Part shown: piece after piece, positions 13,611-28,101 of the stretch
How positions within the stretch are numbered: the stretch's first letter is position 1
Layout: every line of letters begins with the position of its first letter
Source of the DNA: Prunella strophiata
Taxonomy: Eukaryota; Chordata; Aves; Passeriformes; Prunellidae
Direction of reading: 5' to 3'
Assembly: GCA_036583965.1 (NCBI GenBank)
Contig: JAZBQD010000015.1
Span: forward strand, 89,081,809 to 89,145,808
DNA: 64,000 nucleotides
The notes under the pieces: model-generated
Seen by the model: only the letters and a program-made list of their open reading frames with translations
Databases searched by the model: none
What the model was told of the DNA's origin: nothing
Position numbers and translations under genes: made by a program

Positions 13611-16600
13611 GTGATGGATCAAGGACTCTGCTTTGCTCTAGGGTTGCAAGCATCTTTTAAAAAAAACCACCTTGAACAAAGAGGTCTGCAAATGTAAACA
13701 TCCCCAGAACCCACATCACTGACACAACTGGTGAGCCAGCTCATGTGGTGTAACCCTCTACTGCCCACATGTAGGTCAGGGCTCTGGGACTATTCCCAAT
13801 ATGTGCAGAGGTTCTATGGGTCAGGCTGTGCAGGGTTGGTTCCCTCTGCCCCACATATCTTTCAATGCTGTCGTGGAGGACCTTGCATCTTAAAACTTTG
13901 TTCTGAGAAGCTTTGATGCCATTCTGCCATGTATGCAGCACACACCCATGCTGTGAAAATACTGCTCTGGGAGGCACTACCAACATTTTTGAAGTAATCC
14001 CACTCCTCACACACACAACGTTGTCCATCCCAGTGTCAGAGGGCCTCCACAAGGTATCTAGAAGCCCCATGGGGCCAGTTCATGTCACACAGGTCCCTGG
14101 CCTCTTTCTATGTGCCAGCAGAGGTGACAGCTGCTGTAGCAGCAAACGAAGTTTAGAGAAGGCAAGTTCTTTGGCAGCCATGTCCCAAATTATTTAGGAG
14201 TTTATATGCCAATGTACTGGATGCTCTTTTACCGTAGGAATCGTCAGAGACATGGCTGTAGATCATGACTGTGCAATATATTCTTTGTGTGAAACAAGGC
14301 TTGATATCAGTATCAGGTGCTAAAAGATGTTTCTGAAGGATGACTGAATTTAACAGCCTTTTACCATGCATTGCATTAGCTTAATCTGCAGGTGACAAAG
14401 GCACTGATGAAGTGCCCTGAGACCAATAAAAAAAAAATCACACCTGTTTGTGAAGCCATGTGTAAAAATACAACCATATTCAGAGCCTGAGGCTTCAATG
14501 TTTGAAGCAGCTTTAGGAAAACTCCAGTGTCAGAATCTCAAAAAACCATGTAAGATCTTCCCTTGAGGAAATACACAGGACTGCTGCAGCATCTCCTAGA
14601 AGCTGCTTTCTTCAACTGCAGGCTCTATTTTCATATGAAAGATGCAGCTGTTCCTGTCCTTCCACCAGTCTTTCCTGCCAGCCTTGCTGAGCTGGAGGGA
14701 TGTCAAGACCCTTTTTGAGTTCCTCAAAATGATGGAGTAGGCAGGAGCTGCTTTGCACCCTCTTCATGTTCATCTTCAGGTCTGTATGTCTTCATGGGAG
14801 ATATGCTGTAGCCAGACAGAGGTTATTTTGCTCCTTAAGAAGATACTAGATGGTACTCTATGGCACTTCTGTTACAGGAAGTGAGGCTTGATTTTCTTCA
14901 TCCCTAAATCTCCTATGATTCTCAAAAAGACAGGAGAAAAGCAACTGTAAAGTCAAATAAAATGCCAGCTATACCTCACTGAAATATTAGCGTCTTTGTT
15001 TCCCTCTTGACCTAAAAGAAACTTAATTTTCTTAACTTAATACCAAAAGTAGAACGGTTGATTCAATTGGCTTATGCTGTTATGGAGAAATATAGTATTT
15101 TTCATGTTGATTCAATTGTTGGACCATTCTATCTTCCAGTGGATGGAAACGTTTGAAAACAGAGAATTTTCCTTATAGCGAGATGTGGTCTTAAATTACA
15201 AAGTTTGAACCTGTCTAAAATATTTTCCAAATTCAAGGTCTGGGAGCTAAATAGTGGGAGTTGGTTAAATCCTCCTAGGAAAACTGGAATTTAAAGTATT
15301 TTAAATACGAGTTTCATGTAGCAGTCATAGTATTTGCATCCATTCCATTTGCATCATTAAAGGCTTGCTGATGGAAAAGAGAGAAGTATATTTGGGTGTC
15401 AGACTTCAGGTTTGTCTACATTTGTCTGTCTTCAGCTCAGAAGATGTTTAAAGCATTTTCTAAAGGCTCAACTGTGATCTGCCCATTCTTTATGCATTCA
15501 AGACAATTGCTAGGCAATTTCCTCTTCTGTGAAATAGTTTCTGTTCAGATAGAGTGCAGCTATACCAGTACTTGTTTTTTTTCTAGGCTGTTTTCCCAGA
15601 CTTGCCTCAGATCCTCTCTTTTCTCCAATACTCTGTGATCCAGCCTGTTTTATCTAATCTGATCCATCTTGGCCTCTATGCCACACTCATTCCATGGTTC
15701 TTGAATGTCCCCACAGCTTGACTGTGTTGCCTTTCTTGCCCCATGAGTCCCACTCCTTCATCAAGAAAAACCTGGGACAGCTATCAAATAAAACCAACAA
15801 ATTTGGCTTTGCCTGATAATCTCCTATGAAATCAGCCCATCCTTCATCTTAGTGGAGAAAAAAACCTTCCAAGCTGTGTCCAGGAAAAAAAGACAAGTCT
15901 TTGTGTCCTCCATCTCCTTTGGGCAAGTTCTCAGATGACTTGGCCACCTCTGGAGATGGAGGCAGCAAGCAGGCTGTGAGAACTGCTGCCATGGGACACT
16001 CTTCTCCACCCTGTCACAAATTTGTCATCAGCTAAGCTCACAGCTGGATCTCCTGAAGCTTCCACCCCCCTGGCAGCAACTGCTAGTGTGGGCCAAGCAT
16101 GTGTTTGTGTTTCCCTCTTGTGGTGTGCCAGATCCTGGCTTAGGCTGGGGTCTTTTCACTTGTGCCAGGGGTGAGGGCTGGGCCAGCTTCAGCTGGATTT
16201 GGGATGGCCTGTGTGAAGAGCAGGCAGCTGCTGGCTTTATTGGTGGATGGCACTGGAGCTCATGAGAGCCTTAGATGCCTGAGGGCATGTAGCTATGATT
16301 ATGCAGTGCTTTAATGCAATGAGGATATGATTTCTCAAGTGACCAGTCCCAGAAATATTAAGGATCTCTGAATTTTTTCCTGGAAGTGACACCTGGGTAG
16401 ATGTGGTCCATCTGTCAATTGGCTGTTCTGACAAACACCTACTGAACATGTCAGTCAAAAAAGGAGCACACTCAACAAACATGTCAATCTGACAGTCTGA
16501 AAATCATGTGAATTGTTGTGTGTGTGCTACCTACAGCTTGAGCATGTTTCCACCTGGGAAATACCTTGTGCTTTTGAGGCTAAATGTCCACAATTTTTGT

Positions 16601-18517
16601 AATAAATTAAAAAGATACACAAACATTTCTGTGAGTCAAGGGCAAAAGTTGAAATTACAGTCTTGTATTTCTGAGGTAATTTTGTCATGTAGTAAAGCCA
16701 AGACACTCTTTAGTCTTTTGAGGAGAATGTCTGGCAAACATCCCCAGCTGATCTCTTCTTTCCATTTCTACACCCTGCAGCATGCATATGTGGCTGGGAA
16801 ATTGAGGTACCCAGAAGTTCCTGCATGGAAAGGGTAATATCCCTACTGGTTATTTTAAAGGCCAATCACTGCTATGAGGAGTATACTTCAGACAGCTTAA
16901 AATATTCTTATTTCACTGAGGAAAAGCAGTGATTTGTGCACAGGCTATCCAGTTTGTGGCAAGGCTGTCAGAGCTGAGGTCTAAGATGGGCATAGAGCAT
17001 CTTGCTGTTTGTCACTGTTCAGATCCAAACATCCACTAAAAATGCAATTGCCAGGAGAAATGCTGGCACAAGATGCAGAAAACAACCCTCTTGTTGTTAT
17101 TTCACCAATTATTATTTCAGAGAGGGGACCATATAACTATGGGGCCTCAAGAATAAAAAGTAACAGATGCACACTGGAGCAGAAGCATTAATGTTTGATT
17201 TATAGCACAGAAGCATTTCCTCTGCTGCCAGGTGTCTCTTAAGTCTGAGCGCTTCCTGCTTTGTTAGATGTATTCTCCTGTAAACACTTTGTTGCTGCTA
17301 TTACATTTTCCCATGCTGAAAGTCTATCGCAAAGCCTTTTTTTCTGAGGCATTGGCAGATGGCAATTAGCACCCTTCATATTCTTTCCCCATAACTTCAG
17401 CAGTTTTTTGCCTGCATCCACTTAACAGCTCCAGGCATGCCAAATCGCACGCTTCTGGAGGACTTGTTGCTAGTAGCAGATCTTTGATTCTAAATGCCTA
17501 AGTAGTGTCTGAACTATATTTAGAGCAAGTACACGCCTGCCTATTCATGATCTTTTGTGTATAGCCTGGACAGCTCGGTGCCAGCATGCAGCATAATCAG
17601 CTTCTCCTTTAGCGTTCGAATTCCACAGCTCTTCAGACAGGAAGGGAGAGGGGAAAGAGTGGTGGGCAAGGAAACAAGGATAGTAATTAAATATGACTTA
17701 GGGAAAAAAAAAATCCCTGAATAGCAAATTAGCCTTGCTGTTTTACTAATGTTACTGCTCTCTTCATAAAGTCCCAGCCATGTAATTATTGCACATTCAT
17801 AACTCCTACAGACTTTCTAGAGAGTTATACAGTACTGAGTGAGGCTCTGAACATCAAGAAGTTGTCCTCATTTTCCTGGACTGCTAAGGAAAGAAAGAAC
17901 CAACTACCTTTCTTGCTTAAGAGCATTTCCATTAACTGAAAAGGCAGGCACCTCTTAAAAATTCTAGGTAGTTGTCCCACAACTTTGCAATGTAAGGATA
18001 CCTGAACTAACAAGACAAGCCTACAAGATAGTAATTTGGCTTTGGCACTTACCGACTCGTATAAATGCTCAGGAATTTACATATTCTAAGCACCTGATTC
18101 TTCTAAGTCGTGTTTGTAAGTACTTAGTTCTGCAACATTAGAGCAAGATGTTTCTACTGTGAGACACAGACAAATTCAACCAATTTGATAATGTAGTAGT
18201 AAATAAAAAGATCAAACCTACCTGTTCATTCACTTAGAGGAGAATAGGTAAACTTCAGTTTGTGATTAACTGATCCACTAACTTTTGTCTCTCTTGTGAA
18301 AATGCCTCCATGAAATTTCTAATTTGGCACCTCTTCACAGGGAGACTAACTCTGAATATTTTCCTTATAAGCCACTGCATCTTCCCCTTGAACTTATGTA
18401 AAATCAACAAAATACAAGATAAGCCTGTAATTTTTCACTCAAAGAAAACCTAGAAGGGACCCCGCTCCTGTTTGTCATAGTTAAATTTTTCAGCTATCTG
18501 CATTTAACTGGTCAAAG
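13611..18517. other. Unannotated sequence
   Basis: Unique DNA with short frames only (at most 109 codons, at 13741-14070 and 16508-16837), none recognisable. From about 14850 to 15400 and 17700 to 18500 it is AT-rich with few CpGs. No LINE or LTR similarity was noticed. Confidence 0.5.
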
Positions 18518-18543
18518 TGAAATCTGAACCTGTTCAGATTTCA
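18518..18543. repeat. Perfect 12-bp inverted repeat with 2-bp spacer
   Basis: Arms 18518-18529 (TGAAATCTGAAC) and 18532-18543 are exact reverse complements separated by CT. The stem ends cleanly on both sides. Confidence 0.9.
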
Positions 18544-21500
18544 ATGTGGGTGGCTGGAGAAATGGGTGAAGAGCTTGTTCAGCCCCTGATATCCAGCTGT
18601 AGAGCACAGACCCATCTCGTGAAAACACAAAAATGAAAACCAATTGAAATGTATGTACAATTCCCTGTAAATTGCACTACTAAATGAGAGAATATAATAT
18701 GTTTAATATTTTTTACTTTCTCTAAATGCATTTGCTGTTGATTTGCCTTGAGAACCAGCATGGCCCTTTCTTTACCATAGGTTCTCTTTGAGCGAAGTGC
18801 AACACCCTTTGCACGTTTCTGATTCTTCTGTTCCATTAAAAAAGGTTCTATACTTCCACTATTTTGTGGTGGCACTGCTGCTAGGATGCACACTGTGTCT
18901 GATTTCTGCCTGTACAATGGATTGTAGGTATCAGCCTGTGCCAGGAGCACAGGGTGCTGTGCCTTCAGCTGTAACAGACAGCTGAAGTTTTTAATTCCCT
19001 CAGAACAGATGTGTGGGGTTTTCCAGCTGAAGGCGGGGGAAACAACCTGAGCTTGTACTTTGTGCTAGAGCCATCTTACCATTTATCCAATAGTTGTCAC
19101 ATTTGCTTCATTGCAAATTGAAGCTCTGGGAATTAAAGAGGGAGGATTTCTGTCTAGACCTTATTGTTGACATTCTCTGTGGAACACATCCAATGTCCTA
19201 GGGAAGGAGGTCACTTTCATGAGTGCAGATGGACTAAGGCTGTAACATCTCCTGCTGGCCATGTGCCATTTCCCTTCTGTCCTGCTTTTCTTGAGAGGAG
19301 TTCAATTTCTGTCTTCTCTATACTCCTCTGATAATATAATCTTGTTTGGAAGAGATAAGTATAGTCATTTCACTATTAAAATTGACTGTGTACAATTTTT
19401 TCTCTGAGAATCAGAAAATTGGACATGATTTCAGCAATGTGCTTTGGGAATGGTAGGCTATTGATTATTCCTCTGTCATACAGATTGTATTTGAAAACAA
19501 GACAGGTCTATAATTCTTTTCTTGATTGACATTTCTGAACCAAATAAATGAGTTTAATTTGTGTTTTTGGATGAACTGTTAAGTAGAAAATGTTCTGGTG
19601 TTTTCCCCAGGACTAGAAATCCACAGCTGTTAGGGCAGCAGTGAAAGTGTTTTTGTTTAAGTGGTGCATGGCCCAAGATAAAGAAGTGAATTTGGAGCCT
19701 CAAAATGAAGTTTATGGCTTGGTCCCATCAAGTATAATCAAGAACAAATGAAGTCCTGATGGGTTTCTTTGTCTTTTGAGGACTGCCTTATTCATACAAG
19801 GTGGGGTATTTTTCCTAGAAATTTTAGGTGATGGAGGCTAGAGTTTTATTGCACAGATACTTGAACAAGCTCTAAATATTCAGAAATAATTTATAAATGT
19901 ACCCAATCCACCACATTAACTTGAGCTTTGCCTTAGCAGGGGAGTGTATTAGCTGTTTTTCTGTAGCAAGTAGTTAACAATTGCAGCAAAGCTCAAAGTT
20001 ACATTTCACAAAAGAGAAAGGTGATTTTATTATAAAATAAGCAGATTTTACTTGCTCATACTCCCCTACTTGCATATTCACAAGCCTTTTGAACTCCTCA
20101 GGAGCTTACAGTGAAAAGGAACTTTTGTCTCTGTATCCTTTCCTACTTCTGAGAGTCATTATGGTTTCCTCATAAGTTTTCGTCTCTGTGTCTGGGTGCT
20201 TAGAGCTCCAACCTTGTTCTTCATCTTCTTTATCACAATCTCTTAACTGCTGTCCCTCTTTTTCAGCAGTCCATTGTTTTCTCTCTACCTGGGTATCTTC
20301 AGAAGTTGCACATGGCTGTGCTGTGATTTTGATGACCTGCAGAGCTGGGTACCAGCAAAACCTTCTGTCGCTCCTTCTGGTGCTTTCCCACCTCGCCATT
20401 CCCCCTCATTCTCCACAGGCCAACCTTAACCCTTCTATTCCAACTCTCCATGCTTCTGTGCCTGTTTTGCATTTGTTCAGTTAAAAATTCGTGCATAATT
20501 TTCTTTGGTACTGCAACACTTTTATGAAATAATGACAAATTGCTCAACTATTTCTAGCCTTTCCTTAACACTGTGCTAATTACCTCTAAATTAACTGTAT
20601 CGTAGGAGAGAGTGTCCTGGTCCTGATAAAAGCAGACAGAAAACCCAGAAAGTCACCAACCCCTTAGAGTTGCTTCTATATTCATCCTTATGCAACTTGG
20701 AAGTCATTAGAATTGAGGTCCAAACCTGATACCTCTTGTCTGAATGCACTTTTGTCCATGTCAGAATAATAATACTCCTTGGCATCCCTGGTAGTTGGTC
20801 AACAGGCAAGTGATATTTTAGGTACTGAAGTTGAAAATGCAGAGCTTTGGTAGCACACTTTTTATCCCCTGGTCATTCTCAGGGCTAACACAAATGCAAA
20901 ATGAGCACCCTTAAATAGAACTGAGCTCAGAATAGGAAGCCTTCAGTGTCTGAAATCAAATGTAAGTAACAAAATGTGCCCTGAGCCCACTTATCTCAGG
21001 TGGCACTGAATACCCAGCTAGAAGGAACGAGCAGACAAAGGACCAGCTGTGTCATCTGCCTAGTGGGGCTACACAGGGCTTTTTGGAGCAGGAGGAGGGA
21101 AGGTTCATCCATTATTAAAACATAGATAATAGAAACTTTATGCCCCACTGGTCTTGCATTAGACAACATGAACTGAAAGATGAGGTCTCTGCTAATTCAG
21201 TGCCTGGTACTCCTGAGACAGGCTCCCATGTGAGGGGGAAGCAGACAGCACTTGTCTGTCCTTGTTCTGCCTGACCCCAACCACCTGAGAGCTCCTGCTC
21301 CTTCCCTAGCTATGGCCTCCTGTGACAGCTTCCCTTTGCTGGAAGAATAAAGGTGTCAGAAAGGAGGAGAAGATCACCATCTACACAAGCCAGGCCATGG
21401 TCACAGGATGCAAAGTCAGGCACAATGAAACAATCTCTACTCATGCCAGATCAAGTGCTTAATGTAAAACACATCTCCAGCTCTCTTCTTCAGCAGTCAC

Positions 21501-24500
21501 CCTAACAGCAGCCCTGTTCTCAAAAAGAGTGTGTCCCACAGGCTAGATTTGTGTTTTCAGAGGGCTGGAAAAAGATGGATGTCTTTACATTCACTTCTTG
21601 AGGAAGAAGCTAGGAAGCCATGGGTTATTCTCAGTAAATAAGAGCAAGCTGAAAAATCCCATAGTTATCCTCTCTCTCTGGTGGCCCCATAACTTGATAC
21701 GATACGGGCCTTTTTCTTATTAAGCCGTAGGCTTTGAGAAACTCTACCCTATGCATAGCTACAAAAAAGTAGAGGAAAGAATGCTGAAGCTAATGGGGCT
21801 AGCAATCCATGTCCGATGCAAATATTTGATGTGACAATAACTGCTAACACCCCCTGCCTCCAAGCAGAATGTCCAGGCACCCTGCCTTGAAGTTTCTGAA
21901 ACCAAACCAAAGGTCTGTTTGGGACATTCTGTAATTGTGGGGTGTTTGTGAATCAGGGATGGTTTTTTTAACATTTAGTTCAATGAGAGACCAACATGTT
22001 TTCTCAAAGTGAACCATTCCATTTTGTCCCATGCAGGGCTAGATTTGTTTTGGTAATCTGTGATTTTGGCTAAGGTCCCAAACCACTGGCAATGCAAGTC
22101 CTAAGCAGATGACTCTTTATGGTAGTTTTGGATACCAGAAGCTTAAATAATGAAGTCCGTATTTTTTCCTTCAGTAGGAAAAATAAAACCATCTGAATGG
22201 TATTTAAAACAAAAATAGATCGAGAATTTCATCTACTGCAAAATTTGAAATGTGTTTCACTTACTTTGAATATTTTTCAGATATGCTGGTTTCAATTATT
22301 CAGGAAAATTTGAGTCTGATGTTCAGATAGCGATATTTTTCACATATTTTTAGTTTCACAATTTTACTTGGGGTAGGGGAAGAGAATTGTAAGAAAACAT
22401 TGACTTGTTTTTATTTCTTATTCACAATTCTCTTGTAAATGGCACAAGTCAAGCTCTGAAGTGGGACTCACTGAAGTGTTGCAATAAGAGACAATAATTG
22501 TACCCAGTGTATATACCATTAGAAACAAGTACTATTTGAAGCATTTCAGGATGTAGGAACAGATCCCTCCCATGTGATTAGACACAGAAAGCCTCCCTTG
22601 TTCTCTCAGAGTAGTGTAAAATGGACTCCCACTGTTGTCAGAGCATCCCTGAACGCACACTTTTCCTTCTCAGGAAAGTGTAAAGCCAGAGTGCAGGCAT
22701 CCAGGGATGTGTCTTTGTTTTCAGGAGAAGCAGAAATAAGCCCTATTGCCCCAGTGGGTCTTTCTTCCCGTCGTTCTGTATCTCCCTCGAGTTCTGAAGG
22801 ATATAGTATTTTGAATAATTTGCCTAATTTCAAGCAAAAAGCTTCCTTTCCCACCACTCCCCCACAAAAGTGGCTTGTACTTAGCACAGAGATTGTGTGA
22901 ATACTGCTTTCTTCCAGAATGAATTTCTAGGTATTTCTCAGAGCTATGGTTCATCTAAACTTCTTTCACTGATGAATTAAATATTGTGGCCATAGCCATG
23001 ACTTGCTCTTCCTTTCATCCTCTGCTCAGTGAGAGACCTGAGTGCATGGAAGTGGGCTTTGTTCTCAGGATAGAGAGGAAAGGGGGATTAGGAAAGTTTT
23101 ATCTCTATGTCTTTTGTTTCCTTTAGTTAATACTAATTTGTAATGAGTCACTTTTGAGAAGGCAAAGGAATAGATCTGATGCTGGTCCTTAGTCCCTGCT
23201 GAAGTTTATTTTCCCAGTGTTAGATGGCCTCTCCTAAAGGTCTGTTGCTTGAACAGTCTGCAGCTTCCCCTGGGAGTTAGGGCAACATTACAGAGGTGCA
23301 GTTCCCTTGCATCTGCTCCAGGTAAGTCAGATTTCTCGCCCTGGGGCAGTGCCCTGAAAGGGATGACAGATTTGATTAGAAATTTCACGGCACGTGATTT
23401 TACAGACCAGCCAGCAGGTTTGGTTGCTGCCCTAGCCAACACTGTCAATAAAATGTGCCATAACATGGTGAACAAAGTGTGTTTTCAGGTGGGTCAGGAG
23501 GTCCTTGATCAGCAGCATGGCTGTAGTTTGTGGATTAGGCAAGGAAAGGTGTGTTATTCACTCTGTGAGAGGCTGCCTGAAGACAATGAAGTCATCACAG
23601 ACTCTGAAAACCTCCTGAATTACTAACTGGCTCAGCCAGCCATGCACAGATAATGGTGGAGGAAACCAGCCCAACCACCTGCACCCAGTGGGGTAGAAGC
23701 TTTCTGGGGCCTTGCACTGTTGGCAAAGATGCTGTGGCTGTTCCCTATAGTGTGTAGTGGGTTGTCTGCCCTTCATGAGCCCTTCCACCCACCCAAGGGG
23801 TGAGCTTCAAGTGGCAACAGTGGGGAGCATGCTTTACTTCACATCTCTGGGGGATGTTATAATGTTCATTTTCAGCCTCTGCAATTTATTTTACACCCTG
23901 TCCATTATTTCTGAAAGAGTAAAAAATTTTGGGAAAGTATTTAAAACAAGAGAAAGGCTAGCCTTGAAATGTGGAGAGTCCCAAAGCAAGGAGATAAACA
24001 CCTTGGGAGGCTTTGTCAAGGTTGCCTGTGGCTTGGGCTTGGTGCATAACCAGAGGCATCAGAAATGGTAAGAACCATTTCAATCCTCGTTTCTTATTCC
24101 CCTTACAATGGAAGAACTCCTTCTTTTCTCCAGCTCCATCCTTTACCAGTGCATTTGTGTGATGGCAAGCAGATAAATCCACAGCAGAATATTTTCTGTG
24201 AGCGTCTGTGCCTTGCAGAGGAAAGCCCACAATGCCTATGGAGTCTGTGCTGTGGGTACTCACCTCCAGCCAGTGCCTGTTGCCCACAGGTTCACTCAGC
24301 TCTCTCTGCAGACACCTGGGAAGGAGTGGCATTCAGCACAAAGGGCCCATCTTCAGAGCTTCTTGTCAGCAATTCCCTGCCTCCAGTTCAGCTCAGGCTG
24401 TTCTTTCACATGTTTTTTTCATTTATGCAGTTACTGGGGAAAAAAAACAAAAGCAAATGAAATGGACTTGTTTTCCCCAGATTGAAAAGTGATTAACCAA

Positions 24501-24742
24501 CACCAGTAGTTGCCAAGCAGGTGTATACATCAAAGATGACACTAGTGTAGAGAGAAGCTGTTATTGTTGCTGATTAGTCCATATATTTAGTATTTTTCCA
24601 TGTGATTAATTAAGGATAGGGTCTTTTCCATGTGTACGAGATTTCCTTTCATAAACAGGTGATATTTTTCCAAAGAATGAAGGCCAGTTCTGATCTCACT
24701 CACACCTGTGTAAACCAGGACTCACTCCACTGGAGCCTCTTC
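18544..24742. other. Unannotated sequence
   Basis: Unique, AT-leaning DNA. The longest frames are 131 codons (plus, 24065-24460), 125 codons (plus, 23249-23626) and 124 codons (minus, 23958-24332). They overlap antiparallel frames and carry no recognised motif. No mobile element is recognised here, which makes this, together with the next 9 kb, the most repeat-poor part of the window. Confidence 0.5.
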
Positions 24743-24761
24743 ATCTAATCTAATCTAATCT
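24743..24761. repeat. (ATCTA)n short tandem repeat
   Basis: About 3.8 copies of ATCTA. Confidence 0.85.
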
Positions 24762-27652
24762 GCCTGTTTTCAAGTGTGCCAGGCATTAGGGTGTCTGAAC
24801 ACCCATGCTTATCCCCAGACATAAACTGATGTCACAGGGTTCAGTCTTACTCACCATGCCCTGTCCTTCATATATAATTTATCAGCCAGAATGATGTTAG
24901 GTGATTTGCACTCTGAAGTAATCATCAGTCAGGCAGCAAGATGATGGATAGGTGGAGGGAGAGCAGATGGTATGAAAGATTAATCAAGAAGCAAAAGTCC
25001 GTGCCACTGCTGGTCCACAGTTAAAGATCCTCTTGGGTATGAAAAATGCTGGAATAATGGTGAGGTATTTGTCTCCTGAATTTGTGCTATTACTAGGAAA
25101 TCCTTCCATGCTGCACAGCTCTGGAAAGGCCAGGTGCTTTTTGGGGAGCCTGTTGGGGCAGATCTTGCCCACAAGGATAGTTTTGTCAGTGTGGCTTGGC
25201 CTCCATCGCTTCAGCAATGCTGCCTCCTGCTATTCCCCCCTCATGTACCATTTGCTCTGGCAAAAACACCAGTGCTATTCCTCCCTAGCCATCATTTCCC
25301 ATTAATTATTACTTCTGCTTCCCATGCACAGACCCCTCTCTCCCTTGTCAGGTCACCCCTCCTGCCTGTCTGCTTCCTCCTTAGCTGGGTGTCTCTTTCT
25401 CCATCACATCAAACCTCTCACCTCTGGATATGGGAGATCACCAGCACTTCTGAGGCAGCTACTGCTCTGTTCCCTCTAGCAATGGCTTTTCCCATATCTT
25501 TCTGGAAGTCAGATCTCCTTCTGTGAAAGATGCTTCACTTTTCCAACTTTTCCTTTGGTCATTGTTTTCTACTACTAGCTCCTTCCTGAGTCACGATTCC
25601 CCTCAGACAATTTGGGTCCTCCTCTAAGAGTGGTCATGTATTCTGCAAGAGCATTTGAGTGTGAGCAGAGGTGAGTTTTCCTGCCACAAACCAGGGCAGG
25701 CCAAATGCCAGGCTGCAGACAGAGCCAGGCAAAAGGGAGGAAGAATGAGGGCTAGAACAAAGAGCTAGGAAGCCAGTCCCACCATCAGCCTCATTGTCCC
25801 CACTGTCACCATAATAAGTAGGGTGGAAACAGAGACTGATGCTGTGGAACTAAAACCTGGCCATGAGATTTATGCAGGACCTGAGGAGAACCACTGAAAC
25901 TGGTAATAATAAAAAGCTGAGAGTAATGTGGTACACCAGACCTCAGTCACTGAGGGCTGAGCATGAAAAAATAGAGGGAAGAGTGTGGATCTCATAGCTA
26001 TGGCCCTGACCATGAATTCATCAGTAAACACTGCAGCAGCTGCTTTTTCTGCAGCTTCCTGGACATCAGTGTCTTTTTAATAGCTTTCATGCAGCCTCAG
26101 CACCGTGGCATGCTTGGCTGATGCCTTCAAAGGGTGTCTTCACAGCACAAAGGGCAATAAACTTAAAGACCATTACCTATATTGGGCCACTCATTCCAGC
26201 TCTGTTGGAGCTCATAGGCATGAGTCTGGGCCAGGAGTGACTATACCTCAAATTTATTTTAAATTAGAGCTTCTGGTTTTGCAGGAACTTTTTTATTGCT
26301 GCAGGCAAGAAGAGGGATGGAACAGCATTCCACCCTTCCAACATAAACGTGTGCTGGGCAAAGCCCACTGTGCACCGGCTGTGCAATCCTCCTGCAGCGC
26401 TTCCTGTTCAGCTATTTAATTTGATTGCCATTGGCCAGCTTTGAAACCTGGGGTTTTAAGCTGCTGTAAATTGGTTCAGCTCTACTGAAATGCGGTTTTC
26501 AGCCTGTGGTCTGTCAATCCCTAGGTTTCTGTGAACTGCTCCAAAAAAATCTGCAGAAGGTAACTAAGAAAAGCAAACCCTAATGTCAATAGGCTTTGAA
26601 TTGCCAATACATGGACTTCCTCCAGTAGGCCATTTTGGGGTGCCAAAAAGTGAAAATTACTGAAGATCATGAAAAGAGTACTGTTTGGCACTAGCTAAGG
26701 GTCTGTTTCTGACTGTTCATTGAGTACAAAATTAGTTTTGAGGAGGTGATCAGGGTAGAGTAAGCAAACGCTACAGCTTAGGCTCAAAGTTCTATGTGGA
26801 TTTTGAAAGCAGACTGAAATACTGCCACATATACCTTGTATCTGTTTGTAAGCTGGCCTGATTGAAGAGCAGGAGATAACAAAATGCTACTGCCATTGTT
26901 GGAGTATGATATTTGGGAAAACTGTTGTTCCAAATGTTCCTTCAAAAGGCCTACACCCATCTCTCCTAAATTGAAAAAATGAGCATTTGATGTAATGTTT
27001 TAAAATACTTTTATGATAATATACTACATAACCTCAGCTAGAAAAAAAATATACATATAGCCTCTTAATAACTTCAAAGCAGCAAAAGATCTTTCATTCT
27101 TTTCCAATAGTGTCACATTAATTTTTCTTTTCCTGAGTTCCAAGAGTTTTGTATATTATATAAGCAGGCACAAATATGTTCTTTGCAGTATTTTATTTAT
27201 TCTTCTCTTAGAAGTGGATAGAAGATATATATGCTGTTTTACAAAGGATTTTGAGACTTAGTGTTGTCCTGCAGAGCAAGAAAACATTCAGAAAAAAAAT
27301 TCAGGGTTTCTGAAGGCAGCAGTTTCCTTCAAGATGTCTAAGCAGCTTCCTTGGAGACTCTCACAAATCTTCTTGTGTTTCTTCTTAACTGTAATTTTAA
27401 AATATTACTTCATTCTGTAAAGCTTTTTAATTTTACAGATCTGCAAGTTTCAGTGCAATAGGGTTCCATACAAACTTCTTTGAACAGTTCTATTTCATCA
27501 TAGCACTACGACTGCAGCACAAACTGCTGGGAGAGATTTGGAGCTAGAGCCAGATACCTAACAAAGGCTTCAGCTGTTTGGATCTGAAATCTAAATTCTG
27601 CTTGCAATCAAACTCAGATTATTCTTCTGATATTCTCTAGCACCCAGAGAAG
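24762..27652. other. Unannotated sequence
   Basis: Pyrimidine-rich around 25310-25520 (frame of 130 codons at 25134-25526, composition-driven), AT-rich after 26800. No gene or repeat family recognised. Confidence 0.5.
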
Positions 27653-27670
27653 AAAAAAAAAAAAAAAAAA
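27653..27670. repeat. A18 homopolymer
   Basis: Eighteen A following GAAG. No transposon tail or target-site duplication is evident. Confidence 0.9.
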
Positions 27671-28101
27671 TCTTTCAGTAGAAGTTTAGCAATCAAGCCA
27701 TCCTTGCTAGGCTCAAGCAAGTTCCAATGACTCTACTGAACTGCACGCATGCAAGCAGCATTCAGCCTTCTGTGTGGAAGTGATGCTGCTTCCCTGAATC
27801 TGTATTTTCTCCCTCCCTTAGCTGGCACTGGGTTACAACTCCCTGCTTTGTGACTTGCCCTGAACTTTTCTATTCTCAGACTTCAGGGAGCATGACCAGT
27901 CATTAATAAATGAATACACTTTTTAAAAAAGCAATTGTAACCTCACACACGGAGCAGAACCTGATGTGCTCCACCAGATAAGGGAAAAACAAGTGAAGCT
28001 GCTGCAAAGGGAAAACCATTTTGTCTCTGTGATTCCATGTATGTTCTGTCTTTAACCTTTCCCCTCTCTGAATATCTGCCATGTGCAAATGATATGTGTT
28101 T

